NCBI GenBank assembly: GCA_004154925.1
Contig: QJNS01000101.1
Coordinates: 186,001 to 250,000 of the forward strand
Length of the DNA stretch: 64,000 bases
Direction: 5' to 3'
Origin: Monosporascus cannonballus
Taxonomy: Eukaryota > Ascomycota > Sordariomycetes > Xylariales
Position 1 is the stretch's first letter; each line of letters begins with the position of its first letter. The position numbers and the translations under genes were made by a program. The notes below the pieces were generated by a model. The model ran no database searches. It was not told the origin of the DNA and saw nothing but the letters and a program-made list of their open reading frames with translations. This document shows, one piece after another, positions 12,201-25,484 of the stretch.

Positions 12201-15200
12201 ATTTAGATGGCATTGAATAACTCTCGTGTTTATGGTACTATATTAACGTAATATGTAATGGATTAACTACAATAATCCTTAAGGGTTATACATATGTGCT
12301 CAGGTAATGCCTCCGTAGCTGTTCCACGACAACCTGAGTACATCTCCTTATATATCTAGCTAACGGCGCTTTTTCGTATTCTCGGGATTGCGTACCTGTA
12401 CCTCCTACGGCGTTCGCAACGCCCAGGTGGCTGAGAAAACTTCGTCTGCAGCCGGAAATTTGATGTCGGATCCGGAGCCAGTCTGGATTCTGGAGACGAC
12501 CGCAATGATGTTACCTGCCCGTTACGACGTCCGTTACCCGCGTCTCCCCATGTCTTCGCCTTCCGGGGTTTCGACTTGTTATCGGAACCTTGAACGACGG
12601 TTGCATAACCTGGAACACCGCTCGAAAAGCAATCACTGTGTAGGATGTATTCTGGTGGGTGACGGTCGACTATTTCCGATTTCCGATCCTCCCCATCATT
12701 ATCATTAATTTAACGTCGTGTTTAGTTATACCTACTAGCGACGGCCGCCTCGTCATTTTCCACCTGAAGTGGGTTATCAGGCCATTCATAGGCGCTTGCG
12801 TATGCGCTCAGAGTGCTCACGATTCGCGAAGGCTCCAGGAGGCGCCGCGGAGCCGTCGTTGGTTCGTTGCCAAGCTTCTCGGGTGACATGCTACGCGGGT
12901 ACTTAATTGGTAGTCGGCGCGGTCATCGCATCTGCCGGACGGGATTTGCATATTTTAACTCGTGCCGATTGCGGGGCACTGCTGTGATATTGAGGGTAAC
13001 TGGACGAGTTCAAGACATTAGAGGACACAGCTCGATACTATCGGAGACTTCCGCTCTTGTTGTGATAATGTGTCTCTTAAACCCTTCGCATCGTTGTTGA
13101 GGGGCTTTGAAATGTGTACTTGCTTAGAACCACATCTTCCAGGGGTCACATGGAGCAGTAGTTGATTCGGCAGATACTACATTGGAGCAGCGCGTTACTA
13201 CATGGGTGCGCTTAGAACTGAAACTAGGGGTGTCCGGCTGTTGCTGCATGATAAATCGTTTCGGTAAATGTCGCTCGCGCACCTGGAGCCCCCCATGTGG
13301 TTCGGGGAATATAAGCGCCCACTCGGCCGGCAACCCCCCTCCCCTTTTTGTGGTGCCCCATCGCTTGGCGCCCGGTACTCAGCACCACGGCGGTGGCCGG
13401 AGCTCTCTGGATGATCAGGAACTAGAGTACGAACTGGATACCTTTCTCGGCATCCCAACCCGACGTCTCCTCTCCACAGTGGCCGTGCTAGACTGCTTCT
13501 CATCGACGAAATAGGATATTCCTCCTAGCGCGCCCTGCTGTTGGTGCTTGGAATAAGTCTTGGCCGGGGTCGGGCTGGCAATATGCTTGTTCGCTCCCTG
13601 TGGAGCCCGAATGTCAGGCGGCGCTATGCCTCATAAGACATCCATGTAGGTATGCTCCCTGGGTATCGTAGTAACATCTCTGTTAAAAGTAAGCAGATTG
13701 AGATTGAATTCCCTTGGCTATTATTTGGGACCTCCAGCGGACTTTCGGATAATATGCTTTCCTCAGGACGCCAATTGTTGCCATGTATATCTGCTCGGGA
13801 AACCAGCATCGACTCGGATGGGTCGCGATGTCACCGGGCGGATAACAAGCCACATAGCATTAATACCAACTATGCCTACGCCACGTGAGAAGCGGCTGAG
13901 GGTGCCAAGTGTGTATCGATCACGATGGCTTCGATTAAGCAAAACCGCCATGCGATAATCCTCACATACACCGGCAGCCCAAGCGCCTTGTCGCGAATCC
14001 CTTCGTCATAACCATTGATATGTGCCGTTGCCCAGTCGGCCCTTGCGGCTACGACACCGTAGTACAGCCCCGAACGCACCCTGGATGAGGGTACTTCGGA
14101 CGACTCTACCGGGATGACGGGAAGCGAACAAATTGGGCGCATAGTAATTTACAGAGCATTCTTGCCTTGAAGAGACGGCAGCCGCGGGGTCCGCCTTTTC
14201 ATTGCAAGTAATCGGACATGCAAGCACCTGACCTTTCCCGGAAAACCCTAATACTGGTACGACGTGTAGTATCCCTGCGGAGTTCGCAAGCCCCCGAGAG
14301 ATACTACTATGCTGTGAACCGTGCAGCAATAAGGCTAGGTAGATATACCTTTGTATTGTACTGTCTCGGAACCGGGGTCCCTCCTCGGATCTCGTCCGTA
14401 CGCTGAAAGCTCCACAGCCGTAAACGAGGGCGACGTCTCTCCCTTTAGCAAGGCAGACTGGATGGCTATTCAGTGTGCGCATCGCGCGGCTATATATATG
14501 ACCTATCGAGGTACCTACCTCGGTAGACGCATGCTTATCCGTATATCGAACGTGTCGGGATTACATATGCGTTGGTCGTTTTCCGACATCGGCCATCGTG
14601 AAATCGAATATGACCTCAGGCTGACAAAGGACCTGGAGGGACTGGCGGGTGAGGCTTGAGCACGTCACTCTCGGCCTTCAGGCTTCTAGAATCATTGAAG
14701 CAAAGGGGGGATGTACGGAGATTGATCTGACCGGGATTCTGCAGACTGGCAGTTGGCGCGGTCAGCAGTACCATGGGACTTTAAACTTCCTGTTCAGGTA
14801 CTATTCCCGCGCAGCTTGAAACGCTGAAGATGGAGAGAGAGCAGGCTGACAACAGGCACACGCACGCACGCACTCCCACTGTCACTCTCAAAACAAAAGG
14901 GGGGGAAGACGGCGCCTCGACGACGGGATAATGCCCGTCTCGATGTGACAATACGGGCGAGGTCTAGTACCTAAATACCTATACCACCAAATCCGTTATA
15001 GATGCAGCGAAATCTACATATCCTCGAAACCATGTGTGGTCTCTGAATTATGCCATACAATATGTAGGCATGCGCAGAATGGTTGTGTTGGAAGACCGAG
15101 CTCTTCTCGGACCGTGCATAAACGCTGCTGACCGCATGGCGATGCACGTGGTATTGCTGCTACCCGTGTCATGCTGTGCCTATTTTTGGCGTTGCAGGCT

Positions 15201-18200
15201 TGAAGGACGCCGCAACAACCCTGTCGCAACCATTCTAGCGACCACGGCAATGCTTGAAGTCCCAGGATGTCCCTGCTCCAGGAGATGCGGTCCAGGGTGC
15301 ATAAGTGAGCAACAACCATCGATGTGTTGCCGTTATATCGGCCCTCCCAAGCCGTGAACGACGCCTGTCCGAGGCTCGGTATTAGCAGTTTACTGTATAT
15401 CGCTGAACTGCCTACTTAAGTACATGCTGCCACATTAAACTGCCTCGCGTGGCTGGTATTAGACAGGTAGGCACTTCCATCTGTAGCATGGCAGACTCCT
15501 TCCTGCCGGGAGAGTGGTGGATTGTCGTCTCGCTTGCCATCGTATAGCGAAGGTGGCCCACCTGGCCGGTTCTCCGGTCCCTACTTTCGCAGGAACCTAC
15601 CGCTTAACAGGCTCGTTGTGGGACACTGCCGAGCGACTAGCTAGTTCGCCTATGATTGAGGATGCCTAATAAATAATGAAAAGGAATCCAAGACGAGGTA
15701 ACGGACATAGAGCGATGAGCCATGTGACCCCAATGTCTGGCAAAGACCCGGCTCATAGCGGGCTTCATTACAATTATCTGACGGGTTGACTTGCTACACT
15801 TCGTAATTGATCTAGAGGAGTTGGTCAATCATTCCACAAGAGACCCGGGCAAGTGGAAGTACGAGGACCCCTTTGCGTCACATCTGAAGGGGACTTCCCC
15901 TATCTTGGGCGCGATTGCTATGGTACTATGGAATTGCCGGCGGAGGACCAGAAATTAATGCTGGGTAGCCGTCGGAGGTGCTAACAGCATCCAAGGGAAT
16001 GGGATGCTGGGAATGCGTACTGATATAGGTACCTCAGGCTATCTTATTGTATAACCTACGCATGTGCATATATACGTACCGGTAGGGTAGGTAGCTCATA
16101 TGCTCCGGCAAGGCAGTGTGAACCAACGCTACGGAATCCTACCTAAATATGAATGTGAGATTATGCGCCCGTATAGATCGCGAGGGGTTGGAGATATGGT
16201 GCCTGATCCCCACACATCATGGGGTATTCAGTCCGGTTTCGTGGTTTCACCCTTACTACTGTGCATATAACACACACATATGCGCCGTTCTGGGGCGTCG
16301 TCGGCCTTGCTGCCGCGCCAAAATCCCGGGGGAGCGTTCATCCTGACGTACTGAAGCTCCCTGCTTTCCCAGGCCGGGGGACAAATGTGATAGGGGGCCG
16401 GGGTAAGCCTGCGGCGCCACGAACCGTTGTGGCCCTGCAACACGGCGGCGGAGAACACGGCACATCAACCATGGAGCGAGCCAACCAGCCAACCAGCCAG
16501 CTAATAAGATCGCGAGGGTCATGGACAACTGCCCGACTCATCCTAGCGGCCTTCCGGAGAAAGCACAAATAAGCGAAGTGCGGGCCAGGATCTCCCTCTC
16601 CCTAGGGGTCCTTTGCTAGATTGGAAATTCGTGTGGGGCCTTTTCCCATATCCCACCCGGTAGTGAGAAGCTCACGCCACAGGCAGGGCCACCGCTCGGT
16701 GGCACTTTAGACGGTTGGGGTGCCCAGGTATTTCCGAACGGAGCAATGACGCTCTCTCGGCCGATGGACGCCCTTGGAATGCTGGCGCACCGGCCGTCGC
16801 CCCGTCCTTGGCTCCTAGCGTTTCCTTCCTGTCGCGTGGGTAATCCTGTAATGCTCGCTGCCTGGAATATGTACGTACCGCAGGCGAGCTGAGAACTGTG
16901 GGAACTGGTGGGGACAGGCTGCAGCTGACCCGGCTTTCGCCTTCGTGGGAGAGAAGTGACCTGACCTGACCTGGATCAATCCTTTCACCCATGTAGTGAA
17001 GGGAGCAGAATCCTGCTGTACGTTTGCGAAATTCCAACAGCGTCTGCTAATGGTCTTGACGTGTAGGCACGAGGGACCGGAACGCGGCCCGAACTAGTTT
17101 TTAGTTAGCAGATATGCCTTGTGGTTTTTTCCGTCAATAGTCCGGCGAAAACGGGGTTTGCAGCCGAGATAAGGAGAGCTAATAAGAACAACCCGGATGC
17201 GTGGTCCAGAGCCCATGCCGGAGGCGAGAGACGGATTCAAGCACGTCCTGGCAATAAGAGTATAGTCTCCCGCCCGTCTTCTCCCCCACGCTTCCACATA
17301 TGTGATAAGCGCACAGCATCATGATCTCCCGGTCTCCTCGTTCCCCCCCGATAGTACGGGCTCTCCCCGAGATTCTGGGACTCGGTGATTAGGCATGAGC
17401 TAGAGGCCCTGCCGTTTCGGACCAGATACATGTACTAGGCAGGTAGTTGCACCCACTGCGCCGGGATGCGCTAGTAACCTCGATTCGACCAGCAGGCCGC
17501 CGTTCGAGTTTAGTGTGGAATTATTCGCTAGCTTGCCAAGTTATCCTCGCTGGCATCGGGAGCTTTTCGCTCCCAAACGCGCATACGAATGATTTATGAT
17601 TGTTATGATTATGGAGTCGGCTGCGGTACTCTCCATCCAGTCAATATAGGCCTATGCGCGATGCTCTTTTACCGTACCAATGCCCTGCCGGTAGTTACTT
17701 AGCAGCGGGCAGATCAATGGGGCTACCTACCGCAGACTATCAACATTAGGTAGCAGAAGCGTGATCTACGTCCCGGGACGCCTCGCTAATTATGGAATGG
17801 TAATAAGAGTCGCATATGCCTATCCCGCTTTTGTTCTGCCGGCCTGTTCGCTAGCCCTGGTGCAGACTTCGACTCTTTTCTCCGACGTCTCGAGCGTCTA
17901 TTTCATATCTGCGGGTAGTATGCAGATATGTTACATGTAGATCGAATACTACGTACATAAAGTCCCTGTCCGAACCAGCTCCCCACATAGCCTTAGTATG
18001 GAATTATCTATAATATACACGGTGGCTACTCGGTAGGTCGATTCCGATATAGCCTGGGCTCGCTTACCCCCTCCGTAACCTAATAAGAGCCTGTCCTATA
18101 CTACATTATACGTAGCACAAGGCGTCTAATAAGCCACTCTATGTATTTCGTAGCCATCTGGTTCAACTTATGCCATCGCGCAAGCGCGCTGAACCCCCCT

Positions 18201-18966
18201 TTACCGGTAGGTACCAGTACCTAAGGTACTTACTTACCCCATGCCTTGGCCCGCATGGACGGCGTGTGTATTTCTCCCAGGTTTAGCTAGCCTTAGCCTT
18301 ACTGACCCCTCGCGCCAGTTGGTCTTTCATTCCTTTTATCCCACGTTCGGTCACGATTCCCGTCTCCCCACTCCCCGGGGTCTCTTTTGTCTGCTAGTAT
18401 GCACTGCTAACACGAACCCCGTATCGCCGGCCTCAAGCCGATGAAGCAATCACTCTATTTTGCTTTGCCTGGTTATACGGGGGAGCCCTGGATGGACTAA
18501 TATGACGGCGTCCCCATGTTTTTTTCCAGGAAGCGAGCGCTGGCGATTGGACGACGGCCCCGGGGTTACGATTCATTGCCAATTGCTTACTTTTCCCGCT
18601 CTTTTCAACCCCGGCACATGACCCCTGACAGCGTCCCAATCACATCCTTGACCTGCACGTTTCTCATCCTGCGGCCAGGGAGGCATTTACCGAACGGGCA
18701 TAGACCTCTGCTAAGGCTGCTTTTCAGCTTCCCGGCCCTAATTCCTCAGGTGAGGGTCGAGTCAGTTCTCTATTCGGTCCATGCCCTGCATTCAAAAAGC
18801 CCGTACTCCACACTAGATATGTATCATGGCCTTTATGGATAGCTTATTAGAGCTCAGGTGTCTCCGCTTCCACCAGCCCAGGATTATACTCCATGCCGTT
18901 GGTGCCGGGAGCCACTATTCCAAGTCAGATCTTGGGTGCGCCAGAGAGAGCGATTATCCTGTCGTA

Positions 18967-18983
18967 TGTGTGTGTGTGTGTGT
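18967..18983. repeat. (TG)n dinucleotide microsatellite
   Basis: An uninterrupted TG run of about eight units lies in the gene-free segment upstream of the Zn2Cys6 regulator. A matching (CA)n run lies at 22941-22959 on the other side of that gene. Confidence 0.95.
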
Positions 18984-19515
18984 ATTATGTTGTAGGTACA
19001 TACAAGGGTTTACTCCCGCCTTTGCTCGACTGAGGTGTCGTTGTTGAAACCGAGCCACAAGTCCCTTTAGTGTAATACAAGGCTCACCACCTCCATCTTG
19101 TTTCCTGTTCCTTTCCATCCACTTCAACTCTCTGCCTTTGACGCTCTCCGGACCATCCACTCCCCAGTCTGATAAACGTCCGCCAAGAGCTCTTGGACCT
19201 TTGATTTTCTACGTCTACCGAGTTGGCACAATCCGAAGTTTTGTCGAGCATTTACCAGGCAATTACCCGAGTCCGGCCTCGTTGTCTCGACCTTGCCTAA
19301 GATCTGCAGCGCGAAGTGTTCATCCGCGAAGAGCGAGCGCAACGGGGGAGGGGGCCGCTTTAACCGGTAGATATCTAGAACCAGCCGGCTGGAAAGTATC
19401 TCTTCTCGATAGGCCTTTGTGTGGTTCCTGCCGGGCCTTGTGTAACGCGCCTCGACTTCCTTAGTCTGGCCTGGTACACCATAGATATAAGTTGAGTTGT
19501 GTGAAGTAAGCCTCA

Positions 19516-21139
19516 ATGGGGTCGTATTCCGGGCTGGAACTACAGCGTCCGTCGGGTCTCCCAGACACACCCCCTCCGGAACTTGTGAGCCCGAGTTCTT
19601 CTAGCTACTCGTCCAGCATCTCCGAAGCCAGACCCTGGAGCACGGCAGCGCCCATCTCACCTCCCATGTCCAGCTATGAACCCGGCACAAAGGCCGGCGT
19701 GCCAACAGAACCGGAGCAGAGTCAAACACAGAGAGGCGCGAAGCGCAGCGCTCCCCGACAGCAGCTCCCGTCTCTGAGCAGTCTATTCGGGCCGCCAGGT
19801 CAGATACGCCCTCTCCATTCCCCCCTCTCAGACCGACCTAGCTCGGTGACGGGGCTGCCTTCGCCGTTCGAAAGGCCACGTTCCGCATCATCCAGAAGTG
19901 ACAGGATATATTCAAATTCTTACTTTCCAAACTCATCACCCTCTTCGACCCAACCGCGAGTCGGTTACGAACCGAAACTCGAACACCAGAGGCTGGCGGC
20001 ATCTTCCCGGCCGCATCACTTTCCAGGACCGCTCTCGCCGCAACCCCGCGACTTTGAACCGGCGTCTTACGTGTTCCGGAATGAGTCCGTCTCGAGCGGG
20101 AGCTGGTCGCAATCGAGTTTTTCGGAATCTAGGAGACCAGACTATGCCCTGAGCAGCCAGGAGCCGCCTCGCACTTTTAGGTCTATGAGCGACCGCCCTC
20201 GCCTCCCAGCGCTCGGCAATGGGTTGAGTTTCGAGACGAGTTTCGGCCCTCAAATTCAGAGCCAATACCATTCACCTATATCAGGCCAGCCTCAACGCCC
20301 ACCCGGGCCGATCTCGATGGAGGTTGCTCCCGTGAAGGACGGATTGGGACCTAAGATATGGACGGGTACCCACTTCCTGCCTCGATTTGTACGCCAGGCC
20401 GAGGTGCCAGGCGAAGGCTTGTGCTACTTTTACGATGACGGGACTCACTGCAAAGCCGTCATAGATGGGGAGCCCGTTAATGCCCATTGGGGGGTCACGA
20501 AGGCCGGTAAGCCGAGAAAGCGATTAGCCATTGTAAGCCGTCTAACCCCTCCCCGCCCTCTCCCTCTATGGGCACTTAGTCCAAATGCGCGCCATGCTTA
20601 CGGGCTGCTAGGCCTGCCTGACTTGTCGCGAAAAGAAGATAAAGTGCGACCCGGATTTCCCTCGGTGCGTCCAGTGTGAGAAATTTGGCAGGGTCTGCAA
20701 GTTTAAAAATGCGTAAGTGGTGGGTAAGAGCGGGACACCGTCGTGCACGATGCTAATACGTCTGCCTAGGCCCCGTGGAGGCCATAATACTTCTCCGACG
20801 CTTTCTCCGTCGGGCCAGGGAGACTCGAGGCAAATAACCCCGCACGACAGAGCGAGTGAGCAGAGCAGGCCGAGGAGCGCCTCGAGTGAAGCTGTCTCGC
20901 CTCGAACTACCACCCTGAAACGGCCCCCGTCAACGGAGGATTTGTCCGGACGACCTCCGAAGAAGGCGAAGGATTTCTACGACCCCTATCCGCCCGCCGC
21001 AAGCCGGCCGGGACCACTGTTGCGCGCGGCCGAGAGCGCGAAGACTGGTCTTCCGTGGCAACGCCACGAGCTGCCCCGTTTAAGCGAGGACATCTTATGT
21101 CGAAGCTGGCGAGCCGATCCGTACGTCTTTAGTCCTTGA
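19516..21139 (+). CDS. Zn2Cys6 (Gal4-type) fungal transcription factor, apparently truncated
   Basis: Three exons (19516-20532, 20612-20712, 20770-21139) join in frame to a 495-residue protein. Both introns are GT-AG, and the second has a GCTAATAC branch site. Residues 1-270 are Ser/Pro-rich and probably disordered. A conserved block reads KIWTGTHFLPRF, then DDGTHCKAV and VTKAGKPRKR. It is followed in exon 2 by the zinc cluster CLTCREKKIKCDPDF with CVQCEKFGRVC: six cysteines binding two zincs, with the basic EKKIK stretch for DNA contact. After the cluster come a Ser/Pro linker, a PPKKAK patch that may be a nuclear signal, and an end at DPYVFSP. Related fungal proteins as I remember them continue for several hundred residues into the fungal-specific regulatory domain, which is missing here. 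Sequence after the stop (21153-21395) could be its decayed remains. The target genes are unknown. Confidence 0.8.
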
Positions 21140-22940
21140 GCGCTTCTATTTCATGAACCCCCCTTTTCTGTCGCCTGGAGCGGCACCTCGTGCTACCCAT
21201 CAGAACGCGCTTAGACACGACTTCCAAAACAGCAATGCTTACAAGCCTCTAGAAGACCGCATGCTCTGTGATACTTGGCCTTTGGCTTATGCGCATCGGG
21301 CATTTCGCAGCCCGCCTCGGTGGCTATGCATCGTGACTTTCCCGCGAGGAAAGCACCCTTTTCTCCATCGCCGACTCGGAGGGCATAAGTCTTAGCTTCG
21401 GCTGACGGCTACGTATCCTAATAACCGGGATACCCTTCTAGGGCAGCGCAGGCTATGTCGCGTTCCACAGTTTCGCCGGCAGCTAGAATAACAGGCTACC
21501 ACAGTCTATCGACGAGATCCAAAGATAACCTGGCAGATCTAGGTTGGTACTTGGGGATAAGCCCTTGCTAGTTTTGGCTAAAGGGACACGGATTCGGGCC
21601 TTGGTAACAACCCCTGATACTGGCGACGTAGGTTCTTCTGTGCTGGGTCGTTCATAGAACGGTGGGCTATCTCGAAAGGTGCGAGTGGACCACGAGGGAT
21701 AACGGCGGTCTTTAGCGGGAGGGATAACCAAGTTTACCATCCAGTCACGCCACTATTGGACACTCAATCTTTGGAGAGAACGCTTCGAGACTAGGTCATC
21801 AACCGGGTTGTCGAGAAGCGCGCTTTAGTGTCGGACGGTCGTTTCTGGGGGTAGTTGCTTGCTCCGAATTTCGCGACTTGTCGAGACAAGCGACGAAGGG
21901 ATTAAGAATGTGCTGGCAAGATCCGGCTTGGTGCGCGTGCTTGCTTGGCACAGATCCTAAACGCGACCGGAGGCGAAGCCAACTGACGATTCCGGCCTGA
22001 ACAACTGAGGCATCACTCGATACGAAAAATGAGGCTCGGCCGGAACTCTGGTACTAACTGTTGGGACGGCCATGGAAACAACTCATTCCTTCTCTGCAGC
22101 AACCCCTGACGCGGTGGACATCAGCCTTATCAATCATGAGGGATGGATACCGCTGTGCATTCTACTGGCCTTGAGGCCACTCAACCATCGACACAAACGT
22201 AATCGCACGCAGCGGATTCTTTAAGGCACTTTATTCTTAAAGCTACCTCTATCGCCACTTCCGTTCAATCGCCGTGTCATGGCTGCATCTCATCATTTTT
22301 TTAATTGATCTACGAAGCATTTACGACGGCGCTGGGGTATCATTAAAGTCTTCGGCAACAACTTTTGGGCGTGGGGAGTTCGAGGCAGACGCGAACACTG
22401 CTACGAAACTTGGTCCCCTTTTTCGGGTTCACGCATTGACGGCCGAGCTTCGCTTACGCTGCGATATGTCATGGCGCATTTCTCTTCTGTATATATATAT
22501 ATATTCCCTCGGGTGGTATGCATATTTTCTTCACCTGTATATTCAACTTCCCTGTACATTAAACGTTTCGTACTCTGTACATACTTCGTGTTCTGGAAGG
22601 TATATATATAGCTACATAGTAAATACACCAGAAAGCGAGAGCCCATGTGCCGTCGTTTCCGGCAACTCATGGCTCTTCCCTCATTCAGAACCAACATGGG
22701 GCCGTTCAGCGAACCAATCACGTCCACCAAGAACGTCAGTCCGCGCCAGATGCCCCGCATGGGAGAATGGTGTGCGCTCCACCTGGTCTGAAACAGCCGT
22801 ATCAAACTTCTCGCACCATGCACGGATGGTAGGCGACCTGGCTGAGTACCAGATAATTAGAGGTGTGCGTGCCGGTGTGTGCAACCAGACAGAACAGCCT
22901 CTTGTAATACTCGGAACTCAACGCATAAAATATGCACATG

Positions 22941-22959
22941 CACACACACACACACACAC
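22941..22959. repeat. (CA)n dinucleotide microsatellite
   Basis: An uninterrupted CA run of about nine units, ending CACG, in intergenic DNA. Confidence 0.95.
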
Positions 22960-24263
22960 GTACTTCTCTTGAGGTGCCGAATCCTTTGGCGATCCCTTCT
23001 CGCTGGAGAGCGAGTAAGACAAACGTGGATGCCGCCGCCTAGCAGAGAGACAGTGAGTCTTGCGCTCTCCTGCCTACCTCTCCATCTGCCTCTGCTCTGC
23101 GCCGATGTAACGGCGGCCAGCCACCTGCTTTCCCTCCCCAACCAGGATGCAGCAGCAGGCCACGCTCCACGCAGCGTGGCAGCCTGCCATCCACCCACCA
23201 CCACCACCACCCTCAGCTACGGCACCTACCTAGCTAGCCGGGCTACGGGCTACGTAGCTATACATGGGATAGCCGCCGCCCGTCACCGGCATGGGGAATG
23301 CGATGGATGGATTGGGCGGACGGGGGTGGGAATAGGGGATGTATCGTCATCATTCTCCCCCATGGATGGGATGGGATAGGATAGGATGGGGTGAGGTGCA
23401 GGCGACGGCGCCCCTGCAACGTGGGTGGCGGGCGGATGGGCGCTCTCTTGCTGTGCCGCGGAGGCGCGCCGAAGGATCGGGCCCGGCGCTTTTTCGTTCG
23501 TTCATTCTCTTCTTCCTTCTCGGGAATGGGGGAGGTACCGTACATAGCAAGAAAAATCGACACGACCCAACGGTCATCTGACGGGGCATAGCTCAGCTCG
23601 TCAATAAATCTTACTGCGAAGGTACCGCCTCACACTTCTTTCGTTTTCGGACGTCGCATTTCGCCCGGCTGGGGCCTGGGCCCTGCCCTCAGGTCGGGTA
23701 CCGATGCTGGCACTGGCGCTGACGAAGTACATCGTCGTACTCGGTACACAATAGCCTACACGAGCCCAGCTCGGAGCTCAGTCGCAAGTCCACCGATCCG
23801 CGGAATATGGGGGGGAGTTGCACAAAACATAGTGCACTGGCAGGACACTTAGAGGGGTGGGCTTGTTACGGCTGCAGCGCGCACCTGCTAACACACATTT
23901 ACCGCATGCTCGGCTGCGTTAGGTATGTATCGAAGAAGAAAAAAACAAGAGCCAGGCGACACCCCCATCCCCACCCTTGCCGTTCCATCGTGGCGCCGAC
24001 GCAGCTTCCTGTCTGGAAAGGTTGGCGCCGAGGATCGCACCTGCAGCCACACGCTTTACGCAGCATGCGCCTACCGTGCAATACCGAGAGCCCTCGTCCG
24101 GTTTTCTCTCTTCGGAGAGGCTGAGGACGTGGGCAGGAGAAGAGAGGGCTAGGGAGAGAAAGAACAGTGGCACGAGACGACGAGAGGAAACTGCCCGGTC
24201 GCGCGCGCGACCTACGCTGGGCTTCCGGGGGACTGGTTCGCGGCCCCCCCCCCCCCGCGGCGC

Positions 24264-24273
24264 NNNNNNNNNN
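24264..24273. other. Assembly gap (10 N)
   Basis: Ten N characters lie between a C homopolymer followed by GCGGCGC on the left and G-runs and C-runs on the right. The size of exactly ten suggests a placeholder for an unresolved GC homopolymer tract, so distances across it are not reliable. Confidence 0.95.
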
Positions 24274-25484
24274 GGGGGGTGGCGGGGGGCGGGTGGCGCC
24301 CCCCCCCCCCCCCTTCCTCCCCTTCACCAACCCGAGGGGGAAAAACGGGACGAGGAACGACAGCTAGTCTACTACGTACATCGCAACAGGATGTTGGTCG
24401 ACCGGTCGACCGGTCTGTCGCGCGTCATGGCATGACATGGTAATCTCGAGATTGAGCGGCGGGATATCGCGCCGACTGTAGCGGGGGGATGAGGGATGGG
24501 TGGTGGTGGTGGTGATTCCCTTGGCTCATTCACTCTAGTCAGCAATCTCGGCAGCAATCTCGGCCGCCCGCCAAATTTCAAATGCAAAGGCGCACGGCGG
24601 GGGGTGTTATTTGCGTATGCTCGTGCGTGTATGTGTGTGTGTGGCGCAAGCCCCCTGCAGCGGTGCGCCGTCGACGTAGCACGTGTCTCCGCCAGGGGTG
24701 GGGGATGGGGAGGCCCTTGGTTCGCAGGGTACCGAACCATTCACTCCATTCGTTCCAGAACGCTGAGAGAACGCCGGCCGGCCGGCTGGCTGGCTGGCTA
24801 GGTCGATGAGCCGGTTGGGGCTAGCGGGGTGAGGTCAGATAAACTTACTGTACCTACATACCCACCGGGCGGGCGCGATGCCGGATGCGTCTCTGGGCGT
24901 AACCTTGTGGGTACCGGCCTCGGTGTAGATCCCCTATTGCGGACAGCCGGCCAGGGTAACCCAGATAGGTAAATTGCTTTGTTGGTTCACTAAGACGTGA
25001 CGCGCAGCGGCAGAGGCTTCCGGTGAGTGAGAGAGGGAGGGAGAGAGGGAGAGCTACGGTGAGACAGCGGTGAGAATCTGGAAGCGGAAAGTGACGCAAG
25101 GCTAATAAACGGTGGACTAGGGGCGATCACTCGCCGGGAGTGGCCGAAATACGAGTCGCTTTTCGGTAGAGATGAGGAATCCTGGGCATCCTCGCGGGGC
25201 CACGGTTTGCTGCGCGCCGGGACGCAAGACAAATTGCGATGCGAGTCGGGATGACATCGAGGATATTGCTTGCATACGTGCTCTGCCTATTCGCTACCAA
25301 TTCATGACGAAAGGGGGTATGTCGTCCGGCTGCCTGACAAAATCCTTCCCCGCCTTACCGGCCCATACAACGCCTGTCCTCATGCTGTTTCTGCAACCGT
25401 AGATTCCAAAAAATTGCAGCTGTATCGTACAGATAAACCATCGCCAGGAGGGGTGCAGCTTCAAATGCCCTCCGGTATAGACGA

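Larger units (their letters stand above)
6591..19515. other. Long segment of ordinary base composition without an intact gene
   Basis: About 12.9 kb with frequent stops in all six frames. Open stretches reach at most about 150-160 codons and none shows a family motif, a believable exon series, or a start context supported by flanking introns. Two sub-regions on the minus strand (7716-7998 and about 8345-9240) read like broken coding sequence and are listed separately. A (TG)n microsatellite lies at 18967-18983. The last few hundred bases before 19516 are the likely promoter of the Zn2Cys6 regulator. No tRNA or rRNA was recognised. Confidence 0.6.
21140..25484. other. Gene-free, low-complexity intergenic region
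   Basis: No convincing gene. A 232-codon open frame at 22274-22972 runs through TA and CA microsatellites and is taken as chance. A minus-strand frame at 21740-21483 has some protein-like texture but no recognisable family. From about 23000 to 24900 the DNA is rich in G and C homopolymers and simple repeats around the assembly gap. The right end abuts the 3' end of the cohesin-loader gene. Confidence 0.6.

Noticed and set aside
14006..14482. 158-codon minus-strand frame
   Set aside because: Random-looking amino-acid order, no motif, and a competing + frame of similar quality; expected by chance in 13 kb of 50% GC DNA.
22274..22972. 232-codon open frame on the + strand
   Set aside because: It runs through TA and CA microsatellites, its composition follows the repeats, and it shows no domain, intron or start context.
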